In this document: piece by piece, positions 32,384-41,722 of the stretch | Layout: each line of letters begins with the position of its first letter | Numbering within the stretch: the first letter of the stretch is position 1 | Program-made: the position numbers and the translations under genes | Notes under the pieces: model-generated | The model's database searches: none | What the model was told of the DNA's origin: nothing | Seen by the model: the letters and a program-made list of their open reading frames with translations, nothing else | NCBI RefSeq assembly: GCF_024721995.1 | Contig: NZ_JANQBC010000011.1 | Coordinates: forward strand, 124,001-188,000 | Source: Paenibacillus radicibacter | Lineage (GTDB): Bacteria; Bacillota; Bacilli; Paenibacillales; NBRC-103111 | Length of the DNA stretch: 64,000 nt | Direction: 5' to 3'

Positions 32384-33346
32384 CTAAGATAGCTCCTTTA
32401 CTTGTTCAATTGCTTTTGTCATGTCCTCTGGTAGAGGAGCATCGAACTGAATCCACTCTCTTGTTCTTGGATGGACAAAGCCTAGTCTTGCTGCGTGCAG
32501 CGCTTGGCGTTCGATGATCGTGCTATTTGGACAGATTGTATTTAATGATTCAGCTTGTCCACTGTCAGTAGACAATTCCTCTGGTCCGTACATCTTGTCT
32601 CCTAGGAGTGGATGCCCGATATATTTCATATGCACCCGAATTTGATGAGTACGACCTGTCTCAAGACGTAGTCGAACGAGCGTCATAATCGCATAACGCT
32701 GCTCGACTTTATAATGTGTGACCGCTCGGTAACCTGACTCAATCACGATTCGTATATGCGGTTCATCTGGATTACGATCAATTGGTGCGTCAATCGTACC
32801 TTCATCTTGCTCTACAACTCCATGAACAAGTGCTAGGTATTCCTTCTGCACAACATGCGCAATCATCTGCTCGGAGATTTGCTGATGCACGAACGCATTT
32901 TTCGCAATCGCAAGCACGCCTGATGTCTCTTGATCGAGCCTGTGAATCGGGCGAAAGCGCACGGTCTCCCCTTTTTCCCTCCAATAATGAACGACACCGT
33001 TCGCAATCGTATTCACATAATGACCCTGCGTCGGATGTACAATCATTCCGGCTTTCTTAGCTAGGATCAACAATTCATCATCTTCAAAAATAATGTCCAG
33101 AGGCATCTCCTGCGGCATGATGTCTTCCGACTCTTCCAGCTCCATCCGCACTTCGACCAAGTCGCCTGCTGCGACTTTCACCGAAATGTAGACGCGCTCA
33201 CCATTTAACATAATACCCTTCTCAGTCAGCTTGACGCGTGAAAGGAGCTTGCGAGATACCCCTAGTCTTTTTTGTAAAATCGTCTTCAGCAAAAATCCCT
33301 CTTCTTCTGGCGGTACTGCATATTGCAGTGGTTTATAATAACTCAT
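32384..33346 (-). CDS. RluA-family pseudouridine synthase
   Basis: 320 residues. An N-terminal S4-like segment (LGVSRKLLSRVKLTEKGIMLNGERVYISVKVAAGD) precedes the catalytic domain with HRLDQETSGVLAIAK, whose Asp is the catalytic residue; RLETGRTHQIRVHMKYIGHPLLGD completes the family motifs. It isomerises uridine in rRNA or tRNA. It starts 4 bases inside the pduO end (ATGA). Its place at the end of the B12 operon suggests co-transcription rather than a shared function. Confidence 0.92.
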   Translation of the reverse strand: MSYYKPLQYAVPPEEEGFLLKTILQKRLGVSRKLLSRVKLTEKGIMLNGERVYISVKVAAGDLVEVRMELEESEDIMPQEMPLDIIFEDDELLILAKKAGMIVHPTQGHYVNTIANGVVHYWREKGETVRFRPIHRLDQETSGVLAIAKNAFVHQQISEQMIAHVVQKEYLALVHGVVEQDEGTIDAPIDRNPDEPHIRIVIESGYRAVTHYKVEQRYAIMTLVRLRLETGRTHQIRVHMKYIGHPLLGDKMYGPEELSTDSGQAESLNTICPNSTIIERQALHAARLGFVHPRTREWIQFDAPLPEDMTKAIEQVKELS

Positions 33347-33912
33347 GGCTTAGAACGGAACACCTCAGCAGATCGAATATATTCCACATCTGGCTGTCCT
33401 TCACGGAAATTCGCTGTGCGCGCAACCGTAAAGAAGAAGTCAGATAGACGGTTTAAATAACGTAATACTTCATGATTAATTTCTTGCGAAGCAGCCAGTG
33501 TTACCACTCTGCGCTCTGCACGACGACACACCGTACGACATACATGTAGTGCCGATGAACCTGCACTTCCACCTGGAAGAATAAATCGCTTAATATCCGG
33601 AGTTTCTCCATCATATTTATCAATCCAAGGTTCAAGCGCATCGACCATCTCAGCAGTTACTTTAAACGGTCTTAGCTCGGTTTTGAGTAAGGCAAGGTCT
33701 GACCCGCAATCGAACAACTCGTGCTGAATTTGCAATAAATCCTCTAGTAAGTCTGCATATTTAGCCGGGTCGAGATTACCCATCGCAACGCCAACAAAAC
33801 AATTCAATTCATCCACCGTACCGTATGCCTCAACGCGAATGTCGTCCTTGTTCACACGTCCACCAATGACACCTGTTATACCTTTATCCCCTGTGCGTGT
33901 ATAAATCCTCAT
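33343..33912 (-). CDS. cob(I)alamin adenosyltransferase, PduO type
   Basis: 189 residues. The ATP site is MRIYTRTGDKGITG, with further motifs VEAYGTVDELNCFVGVA and CRTVCRRAERRVV...NHEVLRYLNRLSDFFFTVARTAN, diagnostic for the PduO/CobA-type fold. It attaches the adenosyl group to cob(I)alamin or cobinamide, making the riboswitch ligand AdoCbl. ATG 33912 follows ACGGAGGAG. It is one base past the cobQ stop, the last B12 gene of the operon. Confidence 0.94.
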   Translation of the reverse strand: MRIYTRTGDKGITGVIGGRVNKDDIRVEAYGTVDELNCFVGVAMGNLDPAKYADLLEDLLQIQHELFDCGSDLALLKTELRPFKVTAEMVDALEPWIDKYDGETPDIKRFILPGGSAGSSALHVCRTVCRRAERRVVTLAASQEINHEVLRYLNRLSDFFFTVARTANFREGQPDVEYIRSAEVFRSKP

Positions 33913-33913
33913 G

Positions 33914-35587
33914 CTAAATCTCCTCCGTTTCACATGATTGATTTAACCTCATCATCTCATAAATTCGAGTGAGGTCCAAATGTTTTCTAACATGATCAGC
34001 AAGTCGATCAAAGGCCGCTTCGCGTTTCTCTTGGTAGCGCAGCTCTGCTTGAAGTGGTTCCAAGCCCTTACGCATACGAATCGTATTGATCCAATTGCGT
34101 CTAAAATCATCATTATGCAGAATACCGTGAATATACGTCCCGAAAATGCGACCATCTTGGACAGAAGCACCGTCAAGGAATGTTGCTGCCACAGAAATCG
34201 GTTCGGATTCGCTCTGCACATCTGTCCGAATTACAAAGGGGCGATCTACGGGTTCTTCGAACTCCGTGCGTCCCATATGAATCTCGTAACCTGTTATAGG
34301 GGTTGTTGTTGGATGCTGTACGAACAATGAAGTTTCCCCAATCACTCGTACTGTACGCTTCTCTGCTGCAAAAATCGTGATTGCAGGTAGCAGCCCTAGT
34401 CCGTCCAGCTCCGTATGCTGCGACTCTACTTGATTCGGATCTAGCAATAGCTTCCCTAGCATCTGGTAACCACCGCATATACCAACGACATAGCCAGACT
34501 GCTCCTCTGCGAATTGCTTCATTCGCTCGGCAAGATCGGTTTCTTGCAAGAATAGCAAATCCTCCGATGTGTTCTTACTCCCTGGTAAAATAACTGCATC
34601 TGGATTTCCCCATTCATTCACATGCGAAATGTAGCGCACATGCAAATCTTTTTCCTCAAATAACGGGTCCATATCCGTGAAATTCGAGATTCGCGGGAAG
34701 CGGATGATGGCAATGTCGATCAGATTAGACGAGTTTTCGTCATTAGCGTTCGAAGCCAGCTCCTTGCGAACAAGTTGACGCTTGGAATCTAGCGATGCCG
34801 AATCCTCATCTTCAATACCTAGCAGTGGAAGATATGGAATAACACCAAGAACAGGCTTTCCAGTCTTCTCTTCAAGCCAATCGAGACCTGGCTGAAGCAA
34901 AGACACATCGCCGCGGAATTTATTAATAATAAAGCCACCAACTCTAGCGCGTTCTTCCGGTTCTAGAATCTCCATCGTTCCAACAATCGACGCGAATACC
35001 CCGCCACGATCAATGTCGGCTACGAGTACAACTGGGGCATCACCCCATTTTGCCGCATTCATGTTGACGATGTCGCGAGACTTCAAGTTAATCTCAGCAG
35101 GGCTTCCCGCACCTTCCATTACAACCACTTCATAATCAATGCGCAGTCGATTCAGCGCATCTTTGACGATCTTTTCCGCAATAGGCAGATAGGACTCGCG
35201 ATATGCACGCGCTTCTAAGTCTGCATAAGGAACACCATGCACGACGACCTGCGAAGTCATGTCTCCCTTAGGTTTGAGCAGAATCGGATTCATATCCGTC
35301 GTTGCGGGTACGCGGCAAGCATCTGCCTGCACGCCTTGTGCTCTACCAATTTCCTTGCCATCAGGAGTGACATAGGAATTGTTGGACATGTTCTGCGACT
35401 TGAATGGTGCCGTGCGCCAGCCATCTTGGGTAAAGATACGGCATAACGCTGCCGTAATAATACTTTTGCCTACATCCGATGCGGTGCCGAGTACCATGAG
35501 GGTACGACCAACATCATGAACACTTTTACCGTCAGAATCGGAAGTAGCGGCAAACCCCTTTTTTTGTGAAGGAAAATCATGACTCAT
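33914..35587 (-). CDS. cobQ: cobyric acid synthase CobQ/CbiP
   Basis: 557 residues, full length (family about 500). An N-terminal dethiobiotin-synthetase-like ATPase (VLGTASDVGKSIITAALCRIF, APFKSQNMSNNSYV) is followed by a glutamine amidotransferase domain with VVGICGGYQMLGK (nucleophile Cys) and a C-terminal YIHGILHN His. It amidates adenosylcobyrinate a,c-diamide to cobyric acid. It overlaps cobD by 4 bases. No earlier corrin genes are present, so the substrate must be salvaged or made elsewhere. Confidence 0.95.
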   Translation of the reverse strand: MSHDFPSQKKGFAATSDSDGKSVHDVGRTLMVLGTASDVGKSIITAALCRIFTQDGWRTAPFKSQNMSNNSYVTPDGKEIGRAQGVQADACRVPATTDMNPILLKPKGDMTSQVVVHGVPYADLEARAYRESYLPIAEKIVKDALNRLRIDYEVVVMEGAGSPAEINLKSRDIVNMNAAKWGDAPVVLVADIDRGGVFASIVGTMEILEPEERARVGGFIINKFRGDVSLLQPGLDWLEEKTGKPVLGVIPYLPLLGIEDEDSASLDSKRQLVRKELASNANDENSSNLIDIAIIRFPRISNFTDMDPLFEEKDLHVRYISHVNEWGNPDAVILPGSKNTSEDLLFLQETDLAERMKQFAEEQSGYVVGICGGYQMLGKLLLDPNQVESQHTELDGLGLLPAITIFAAEKRTVRVIGETSLFVQHPTTTPITGYEIHMGRTEFEEPVDRPFVIRTDVQSESEPISVAATFLDGASVQDGRIFGTYIHGILHNDDFRRNWINTIRMRKGLEPLQAELRYQEKREAAFDRLADHVRKHLDLTRIYEMMRLNQSCETEEI

Positions 35588-36672
35588 GAGTGATAGCCCT
35601 CCTTCAGCACTTGCGATAAGGCGGCAATCAAGCGCTCGTTATCCTCTCGCAATCGGATTGCAACTCGGCAATAACGTTTATCTAGCCCCGCGAATAGTGA
35701 GGCATCACGTACAAGAATACCACGCTGTCCGAGTTTACTCTGGGCGATTTTGATATCCACATCACCTGAAGCTGGGAAAGCAAACATAATAAAGTTCGTA
35801 TCACTTGGGGTTACTTGAAGCCCTAGTTCAGTAAGAGCAGTAGTCAGCCACTGCCCTTCTTCAAGCAGCCATTGATGTGTACGCATTGTAAATGCTTGAT
35901 CTTGCAAGACAGCCGTTCCAATCTCTTGTGCTAGAAAATTCACACTCCACGGAACTTTGTACTGCTTTATTGTATGAATCTGATCGGGATGCGCCACGAG
36001 AAAGCCAAGACGAATACCAGGTATCGAATAAAATTTCGTCATCGAGCGGATGACACAGACATTGCGATTCACCGCAGCTTGCCTTATACGACTTACGTCC
36101 ATTTCGTTCGGAAGAAAATCAACAAACGCCTCATCTAAGATGAGCGGATGACCAGATGAAGTAATGGCATCAATGACTTCGCTTGGGATCAGGCGTCCCG
36201 TTGGGTTATTCGGATGACCGAGGAATATGGTGTCCGTCTGCTCAATTACTGCTTCCACATCTGCTTGCTGAAGGACAAAACCATCACGTTCACGCAGTGG
36301 AATGTCAATGATATCGCAACCTATTTTCTCAGCTGCTTCCTCATATTCACTAAACGATGGCCGCGCTAAACCAATTGTCTTCGGCTTTGTTACCCGAATG
36401 AGCAGATCAATCAATTCTGCCGCACCGTTACCAACTAGAATACTTGCCTCCGGAATGTCATAATGTCTGGCTATGGTTTGAACAAGGTCACGGCAAATCG
36501 GATCTGGATATCGAATCACATCGGCCCACTTCGTACGAACCACATCCTCTACACAAGCAGGAGGACCTAGCGGATTCATGTTTGCTGAGAAATCAAGAAA
36601 TTGATCCTTCCCAAGTCCAAACGCTTCTGCCGCTGTACGTAAATCTCCACCATGTCCGTATCGTTCTAGCAT
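35584..36672 (-). CDS. cobD: L-threonine-O-3-phosphate decarboxylase CobD
   Basis: 362-residue PLP enzyme of the histidinol-phosphate aminotransferase fold. YGHGGDLRTAAEAFG at the start, DFSANMNPLGPP, HPNNPTGRLIP and the PLP-Lys region IRSMTKFYSIPGIRLGF are seen. It makes (R)-1-aminopropan-2-ol phosphate, the linker of the nucleotide loop. The start follows CAGGAGGAC. It lies between cobS and cobQ. Threonine kinase PduX/BluE was not found in this window. Confidence 0.93.
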   Translation of the reverse strand: MLERYGHGGDLRTAAEAFGLGKDQFLDFSANMNPLGPPACVEDVVRTKWADVIRYPDPICRDLVQTIARHYDIPEASILVGNGAAELIDLLIRVTKPKTIGLARPSFSEYEEAAEKIGCDIIDIPLRERDGFVLQQADVEAVIEQTDTIFLGHPNNPTGRLIPSEVIDAITSSGHPLILDEAFVDFLPNEMDVSRIRQAAVNRNVCVIRSMTKFYSIPGIRLGFLVAHPDQIHTIKQYKVPWSVNFLAQEIGTAVLQDQAFTMRTHQWLLEEGQWLTTALTELGLQVTPSDTNFIMFAFPASGDVDIKIAQSKLGQRGILVRDASLFAGLDKRYCRVAIRLREDNERLIAALSQVLKEGYHS

Positions 36673-36716
36673 GTATATGTCCTCCTGTCAGGAATAAATA
36701 ATTCACTTCTCATGAT

Positions 36717-37520
36717 TTAATAAAACAAAACAACTGCTACAAGCAATCCGACCATCTCTAGCAATTCAATTAACGCACCATATGTATCGCCTGTAAGACC
36801 GCCAAGCTTACGATTTAAATAGGCAGCGATGAGCCAACCTGCAGTAAGTATCGTGGCTGGGATGAGAATAAAGGTGTATGCATTGTTATCCACGAGTTGA
36901 TTGCTCAATGTGAACCATAAAACTGCACTTATACTACAAGCAATTCCAACAGTCATCCATACATAAAGAATCGGAGTCCCTTGAAAATAACTCCCTAGTC
37001 CTGACTCCTTTCGTGCATAAGGCCAGCCTTTCATTGCAATCGCCATGAAACAACGACTCCAAATTAGACTTAGCGCTAGTGCCGCACAAGTCATCCTCCA
37101 TCCTAGTGGAAGGATTGTTGCAAGAAGCGCTGCTTTCATCATTAGATGCAGCACACAGACTATAACGCCCATTGCCCCTACTCGGCTGTCTTTCATTATC
37201 TCCAGCATTAGCTCACGCGGTCTATGGCTTAGAATACCATCAGCTGTGTCCATTAATCCATCTAGATGCAAGCCGCCAGTCAGTGTCACCCAAATAACGA
37301 GAATGATGATGACAACAGGCAAGATTGGCAGTATATCTACGATTAAGGAACTGAATAACGTCAAGATGAGAGAGAGTATGACTCCTACCAGTGGATAAAA
37401 GGGAACACTTCGACGGAAGACGTCGTTGTTATACGGTATGTTAATTGGCATTGGGAGTCTAGATAGAAATTGAATAGCAGCAATGAGTCCATGCAGCCAA
37501 TTTTTTAGAGAAGTGCCCAT
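36717..37520 (-). CDS. cobS: adenosylcobinamide-GDP ribazoletransferase CobS
   Basis: 267-residue membrane protein. Seen: IQFLSRLPMPINIPYN, FYPLVGVILSL, GGLHLDGLMDTADGILSHRPRE (Mg-binding Asp cluster), MKDSRVGAMGV and GLTGDTYGALIEL, all CobS landmarks. It joins adenosylcobinamide-GDP with alpha-ribazole. ATG 37520 is 12 bases after GGAGG; GTG 37529 is too near. It overlaps the cbiB end by about 16 bases, typical for this pair. Confidence 0.94.
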   Translation of the reverse strand: MGTSLKNWLHGLIAAIQFLSRLPMPINIPYNNDVFRRSVPFYPLVGVILSLILTLFSSLIVDILPILPVVIIILVIWVTLTGGLHLDGLMDTADGILSHRPRELMLEIMKDSRVGAMGVIVCVLHLMMKAALLATILPLGWRMTCAALALSLIWSRCFMAIAMKGWPYARKESGLGSYFQGTPILYVWMTVGIACSISAVLWFTLSNQLVDNNAYTFILIPATILTAGWLIAAYLNRKLGGLTGDTYGALIELLEMVGLLVAVVLFY

Positions 37521-38482
37521 AGGATGCACAGACCTCCAATCGTTAGAAATGTTGCGCCGTACATCATTCGTACAGCAGACTGTATATCAGATAAATTTAG
37601 TTCTCGCAGCGGCCAGCCCATTCGTGCTCGCTCCTGGGGAAAACCGCCGTATATGTTCAGTCCACCCAACTCAATTCCGAGCGCACCTGCTACGGCAGAC
37701 TCCGGGATACCGCTATTCGGACTTGGATGCTTGCTCGCAAACTTAAAGATTGCAAGTAGTGAGCGTTTCGCAGATTGCTTCGGGATGATGAGTGCAGTGA
37801 GAGCAAGTAACAACCCTGTAAGTCTTGCTGGAATCCAGTTCATCACATCGTCCCAGCGTGCGGATGCTCGTCCGAAGTAGATGTATTTCGCGTTGCGGTA
37901 GCCGACCATCGAATCCAACGTGTTGGAAGCTCGATACAGCATTGCAAGTGGCGCACCGCCAATGAGTGCATAGATGATCGGAGAAAATACCGCATCCACC
38001 GTATTTTCTGCGACCGTCTCCACAACAGCGCGTGATAGTTCGCTTTCAGGAAGTTCCTCTGTGTCTCGTCCCACGATGTAGCCTGTGTATTTACGCGCAT
38101 CGGCAAGGTTGCCTTCTTGCAGCGGGTGCATGACGAGGTAGGCTGCGTCTTTGAGCCCTTTAATTGCGATGGTTGTCGAGATGAACCAGACGCTTACGAT
38201 GTAGCCAAGCCATAGATGTATCGTATCTGCAATAAACCAGACCCCATACATGAGGCTTGTTACGAGCAGCAGTGTTAGTCCTGTTAAAATAAATCCCCGC
38301 AGCAGCAGTGCTCGGGGTGTTAAGGTATGCTGCTCGGGCATGAGTTTATGCTCCAGCCATTTGATTAAGCGTCCCATCCAGATGACGGGATGGGTTGGCC
38401 ATTTCGGATCGCCGACTGTAAGGTCGACGATGATTGCGGCGATGACGATGCCGATGATTTCTTGCCATGTATAGAAAAGCAT
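37505..38482 (-). CDS. cbiB: adenosylcobinamide-phosphate synthase CbiB
   Basis: 325-residue membrane protein. Seen: DLTVGDPKWPTHPVIWMGRLI near the N-terminus, GRDTEELPESELSRAVVETVAENTVDAVFSPI and FKFASKHPSPNSGIPESAVAGALGIELGG, the CbiB/CobD-family signatures. It links cobyric acid to aminopropanol phosphate. The start follows AACAAGGAGC. Between it and cobU lie two structured repeats of about 210 bases, yet the gene order remains that of one operon. Confidence 0.94.
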   Translation of the reverse strand: MLFYTWQEIIGIVIAAIIVDLTVGDPKWPTHPVIWMGRLIKWLEHKLMPEQHTLTPRALLLRGFILTGLTLLLVTSLMYGVWFIADTIHLWLGYIVSVWFISTTIAIKGLKDAAYLVMHPLQEGNLADARKYTGYIVGRDTEELPESELSRAVVETVAENTVDAVFSPIIYALIGGAPLAMLYRASNTLDSMVGYRNAKYIYFGRASARWDDVMNWIPARLTGLLLALTALIIPKQSAKRSLLAIFKFASKHPSPNSGIPESAVAGALGIELGGLNIYGGFPQERARMGWPLRELNLSDIQSAVRMMYGATFLTIGGLCILWALL

Positions 38483-38560
38483 GTTTAATGCTCCTTGTTC
38501 TTGAGTGGTAACTGCGTAATTTTCTTGTATTTATTAATTGCGTAAATTCCTTGTGGGAGC

Positions 38561-38770
38561 GCCTGCGGGTGGACATTATCCTTACGTCGCTATGCTTCCG
38601 TGTTCCTTGGATTAGGTTTGATATGACGGTAGGAACACTACGGCATTAAGGCGAACGCTTCGCTCTTCAGGACAATGTCCTCCCTTCGGCTGTTGACTGG
38701 AAGATCATTGCCTCTCTTTAGCCCCTCCATAGGAGGTAATGCTTTAAGTATCTTCGTCTTCTCGTAGAAG
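38561..38770. repeat. structured direct repeat, copy 1
   Basis: About 210 bases, closely similar to 38813-39022, with the same order of segments. GGACATTATCC (38571-38581) can pair with GGACAATGTCC (38670-38680) with one mismatch, and GTGTTCC with GGAACAC inside it, giving a large hairpin. No open frame, and it is not a riboswitch I recognise. Confidence 0.8.
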
Positions 38771-38812
38771 ACCTTGTTATCTCAGAGATGTTATTATAAC
38801 TTCCATGTCGGA

Positions 38813-39022
38813 CGCCTACGGGTGGACATTATCCTTACGTCGCTATGCTTCCGTGTTCTTGGATTAGGTTTGATATGACGGTAGGAACACTACAGCATCA
38901 AGGCGAGCGCTATCGCTCTACAGGACAATGTCCTCCCTTCGACTCTTAGCTGGAAGATCACTGCCCTACTTTAGCTTTCTCATAGGAAGTAATACTCTAA
39001 TTAACTAATATACTCGCAGAAG
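38813..39022. repeat. structured direct repeat, copy 2
   Basis: Second copy, offset 252 bases from the first. The hairpin arms GGACATTATCC and GGACAATGTCC are unchanged, while differences such as CGGCATTAAG / CAGCATCAAG and CTTCGC / CTATCG fall elsewhere. The whole 38483-39101 gap holds no gene. Confidence 0.8.
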
Positions 39023-39101
39023 AATTCGCTAACTCATTTTATGTAACTTTTCTATTAGAACACCCGCAGTCCAAAACTCAAACCGAATATTTATGTAACC
39101 T

Positions 39102-39782
39102 CTATTTGTTGGGAGTGAAGTTGTCCAAATCGAATGCAATGCTTTTAAGTTCAACTGGGATGCCTGCGGTTACGAGGAACACATGTGAGCAGGCAGCAGC
39201 GAGCTGCTGGTTCAGTCTGCCGGCTAGGTCGCGGAACAGCCGACCCAGCGGGGACGGCGGTACGACCCCGTCCCCAACCTCGTTCGTGACGAGGACGAGC
39301 GGATACGGGTACGCTGCAACAGCCGCTACCAGATCCGCAATCGCCGCCGTCACGGCAGGCACTACCTCCGGTGAGCCTTCGGCATACCGGAGCAGTTCAT
39401 TGGACAGCCACAGGGTGAGGCAGTCCACGAGTACAACGACCGCCTCCCTAGGGGCGGTCACAGCAATGCTAGCCGCCGTAGCATCGGCGGCTGTGGAAAC
39501 CCGCGGCGCGGCAGGCACAGCTGCCTCCGCGCCCAGCCCTACGCCGCCGTGCTCGGCAAGGCGGCGCAGCAATGCTGCCAGCGCGTAGGGCTCTTCCCGT
39601 GTCGTCCACGGGAAGGAGCCTTCTTCGCGCTGCGATTGATGCGAGGAGACGCGTTCGCGCATCTCCTCATCGTAGATCTGGGCTGTCGCAATGTACAGCC
39701 CCGAATCCCCAAGCTTTGCCGCGAGCTTCTCGGCAAAGCTGCTCTTGCCGCTTCGCGCGCCTCCAGTTACTATTATCGCCAC
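39102..39782 (-). CDS. cobU: adenosylcobinamide kinase/guanylyltransferase CobU
   Basis: 226 residues; the family is about 180-190. P-loop GGARSGKSSFAEKLA, YIATAQIYDEEMRERVSSHQSQRE with the nucleotide-binding His, VLVDCLTLWLSNELL and VTNEVGDGVVP are present. About 30 extra Ala/Val/Pro-rich residues (about 80-112) sit before VLVDCLTLW. The gene is much richer in G+C than its neighbours. It phosphorylates adenosylcobinamide and adds GMP. The start is GTG 39782 after GGGGGAGG. Confidence 0.93.
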   Translation of the reverse strand: MAIIVTGGARSGKSSFAEKLAAKLGDSGLYIATAQIYDEEMRERVSSHQSQREEGSFPWTTREEPYALAALLRRLAEHGGVGLGAEAAVPAAPRVSTAADATAASIAVTAPREAVVVLVDCLTLWLSNELLRYAEGSPEVVPAVTAAIADLVAAVAAYPYPLVLVTNEVGDGVVPPSPLGRLFRDLAGRLNQQLAAACSHVFLVTAGIPVELKSIAFDLDNFTPNK

Positions 39783-39810
39783 AGTTCTGCCTCCCCCTTG
39801 CCTTTACTTC

Positions 39811-40860
39811 CTATCCCTTTGTAACCCCCGCGCTCTCAAACGTCGCCATCTCTGCCATGATCTTACCCGCTGCATCAATAAGCGAGAACGCGAGCACCGC
39901 ACCCGTACCTTCACCTAATCGCATGTCCATGTGCAGCATCGGTGTAAGCCCTACCGCACCTAGCATGCGTGCATGACCTTGCTCCATCGATTGATGAGAT
40001 CCGATCATGTAGCCAACGGAGGCAGGTGCAAGCTTACTTGCAACAAGTGCTGCCGCTGAGGAAATAAACCCATCAATTACGACTGGACATTTACGGCTTG
40101 CCGCCCCAAGGACTACTCCGACTAAACCTGCAATCTCTAGACCGCCAACTTTAGCAAGCACATCGATTGGATCGCTTGCATTCGGCTCGTTCACGGCAAT
40201 CGCACGCTTCACGACTTCGATCTTATGCATCAAGCGCTCATCATTAATGCCAGTTCCTCTACCAACCGTATCTTCAGGCGAAATCTCGCCAAGCACACAC
40301 AATAGAGCTGCACTTGCTGTTGTGTTTCCAATTCCCATCTCACCTGTTGCAAACAAGGAATAATCTTGATCTGCAAGCTCATGGACAAGCTGTACACCGA
40401 CCATGACTGCTTGCTCAGCTTCTTCACGAGTCATCGCTGCGCCAACCGCCATATTCGCCGTTCCCATGCGTACTTTACGTGAAATAAGGTCAGGATGCGA
40501 TAGTTCCGCATTCACACCAATATCTACACACGCTACATCTGCGCCAACGTGACGCGCAAGTACATTGACCGCTGCTCCACCACTCAAGAAGTTCATAACC
40601 ATCTGTGGAGTGACCTCTTGCGGGAACGCACTAATACCTTCTGCACATACACCATGATCGCCAGCCATTACAATTACTGTCTTTTTATGAAAAACAGGCT
40701 TCACTTCGCCTGTAATACCTGCTACTTGACGCGCAATGCTCTCAAGCTTGCCTAGACTTCCCGGAGGCTTCGTTAAGCTGTCCAGATGCTGCTGCGCTGC
40801 TTCCATTATGCTTTCATCGATTGGATTGATGTTTGTAAGTACGTCTTGTAAGTTCTTCAT
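39811..40860 (-). CDS. cobT: nicotinate-nucleotide--dimethylbenzimidazole phosphoribosyltransferase CobT
   Basis: 349 residues. Seen: LTKPPGSLGKLESIARQVAGI, VMAGDHGVCAEGISAFPQEVTPQM, GGAAVNVLA, GEMGIGNTTASAALL, GFISSAAALVA and MDMRLGEGTGAVLAF with the catalytic Glu. It makes alpha-ribazole phosphate for the lower ligand. The start follows GGTGGGATTTGG. No alpha-ribazole phosphatase (CobC) gene is visible in this operon. Confidence 0.95.
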   Translation of the reverse strand: MKNLQDVLTNINPIDESIMEAAQQHLDSLTKPPGSLGKLESIARQVAGITGEVKPVFHKKTVIVMAGDHGVCAEGISAFPQEVTPQMVMNFLSGGAAVNVLARHVGADVACVDIGVNAELSHPDLISRKVRMGTANMAVGAAMTREEAEQAVMVGVQLVHELADQDYSLFATGEMGIGNTTASAALLCVLGEISPEDTVGRGTGINDERLMHKIEVVKRAIAVNEPNASDPIDVLAKVGGLEIAGLVGVVLGAASRKCPVVIDGFISSAAALVASKLAPASVGYMIGSHQSMEQGHARMLGAVGLTPMLHMDMRLGEGTGAVLAFSLIDAAGKIMAEMATFESAGVTKG

Positions 40861-40917
40861 CCAAATCCCACCTATCTTTTCATATATAATAATGACGATT
40901 CATCCAATAAAAAATTA

Positions 40918-41712
40918 CTATTCACTCATACCCGGCTGCAGTAATATTTGCGGCAATCCATTACTCGGATGTGGCAAAATAACCGGAACCGTCCCATATA
41001 CCTGTTGGACAAGCTTCTGCGTTAGCACTTCCTGCGGCGAACCATCAGCAATGATCACACCATCATGCAGCACAAGCAATCTTGTACAATATTGAGCCGC
41101 AAGATTTAGATCATGTAGGACGGCTACAACCGTCATCTGACACTCTTCCTGCCACTTGCGTATGTAATCCATCATTTGCAGTTGATACCCAATATCTAAG
41201 AATGTCGTCGGTTCATCAAGTAGTAGAATCGATGGCTCTTGCGCCATCACTTTACCCAGTGCAACACGCTGACGCTGACCGCCGCTTAGATCATCGACAG
41301 ATCGCTCACTTAGCTCACGCAATTGCAATTTATCGATAATGTTCTCTACCAATTGTACTCCACCGACTGCTTCCTCACCAAGCCAATTTTGAAAAGGATA
41401 CCTACCCATCTCGATAATTTCTCGAACGGTAAAACCAATCGGCGGCAGCGCATCCTGCGACAGCACCGCTAAAAATTTCGCGAGTACCTTGCGAGGATAA
41501 CCTGCAATCTTCTTCCCGCGAATCTGAATATCTCCCGCTCCAGTCGTATCAACGCCTGAGATCAGACGTAGAAGCGTCGTCTTGCCGCTTCCATTTGTTC
41601 CAATGATACCGACGAACTCGCCTTGATGAATCTGAAAGCTTACATCTTGTAGAACGGTCTGTTCTCCAAAACTTCTGCTCACATGCTCGACCTTAATCAT
41701 GTTATCTTCCAT
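40918..41712 (-). CDS. corrinoid ABC transporter ATPase (BtuD-like)
   Basis: 264 residues, FecE/BtuD group. Walker A GTNGSGKTT, signature LSGGQRQRVALGK, Walker B ILLLDEPTTFLD and the switch His in VLHDLNLAA are complete. ATG 41712 follows AAGGAGGTTACC. It powers import by the adjacent BtuC-like permease and BtuF-like lipoprotein. Similar proteins import iron siderophores, but the cobalamin riboswitch and the cob genes after it make corrinoid the likely substrate. Confidence 0.92.
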   Translation of the reverse strand: MEDNMIKVEHVSRSFGEQTVLQDVSFQIHQGEFVGIIGTNGSGKTTLLRLISGVDTTGAGDIQIRGKKIAGYPRKVLAKFLAVLSQDALPPIGFTVREIIEMGRYPFQNWLGEEAVGGVQLVENIIDKLQLRELSERSVDDLSGGQRQRVALGKVMAQEPSILLLDEPTTFLDIGYQLQMMDYIRKWQEECQMTVVAVLHDLNLAAQYCTRLLVLHDGVIIADGSPQEVLTQKLVQQVYGTVPVILPHPSNGLPQILLQPGMSE

Positions 41713-41722
41713 GGTAACCTCC

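Noticed and set aside
38561-39022. Second cobalamin riboswitch or CRISPR array
   Set aside because: The B12-box landmarks are absent from both strands, and there are only two long repeats without short regular spacers.
39106-39976. Long plus-strand open frames opposite cobU and cobT
   Set aside because: They are products of GC-rich codon bias in cobU. They lack ribosome sites and protein-like features.
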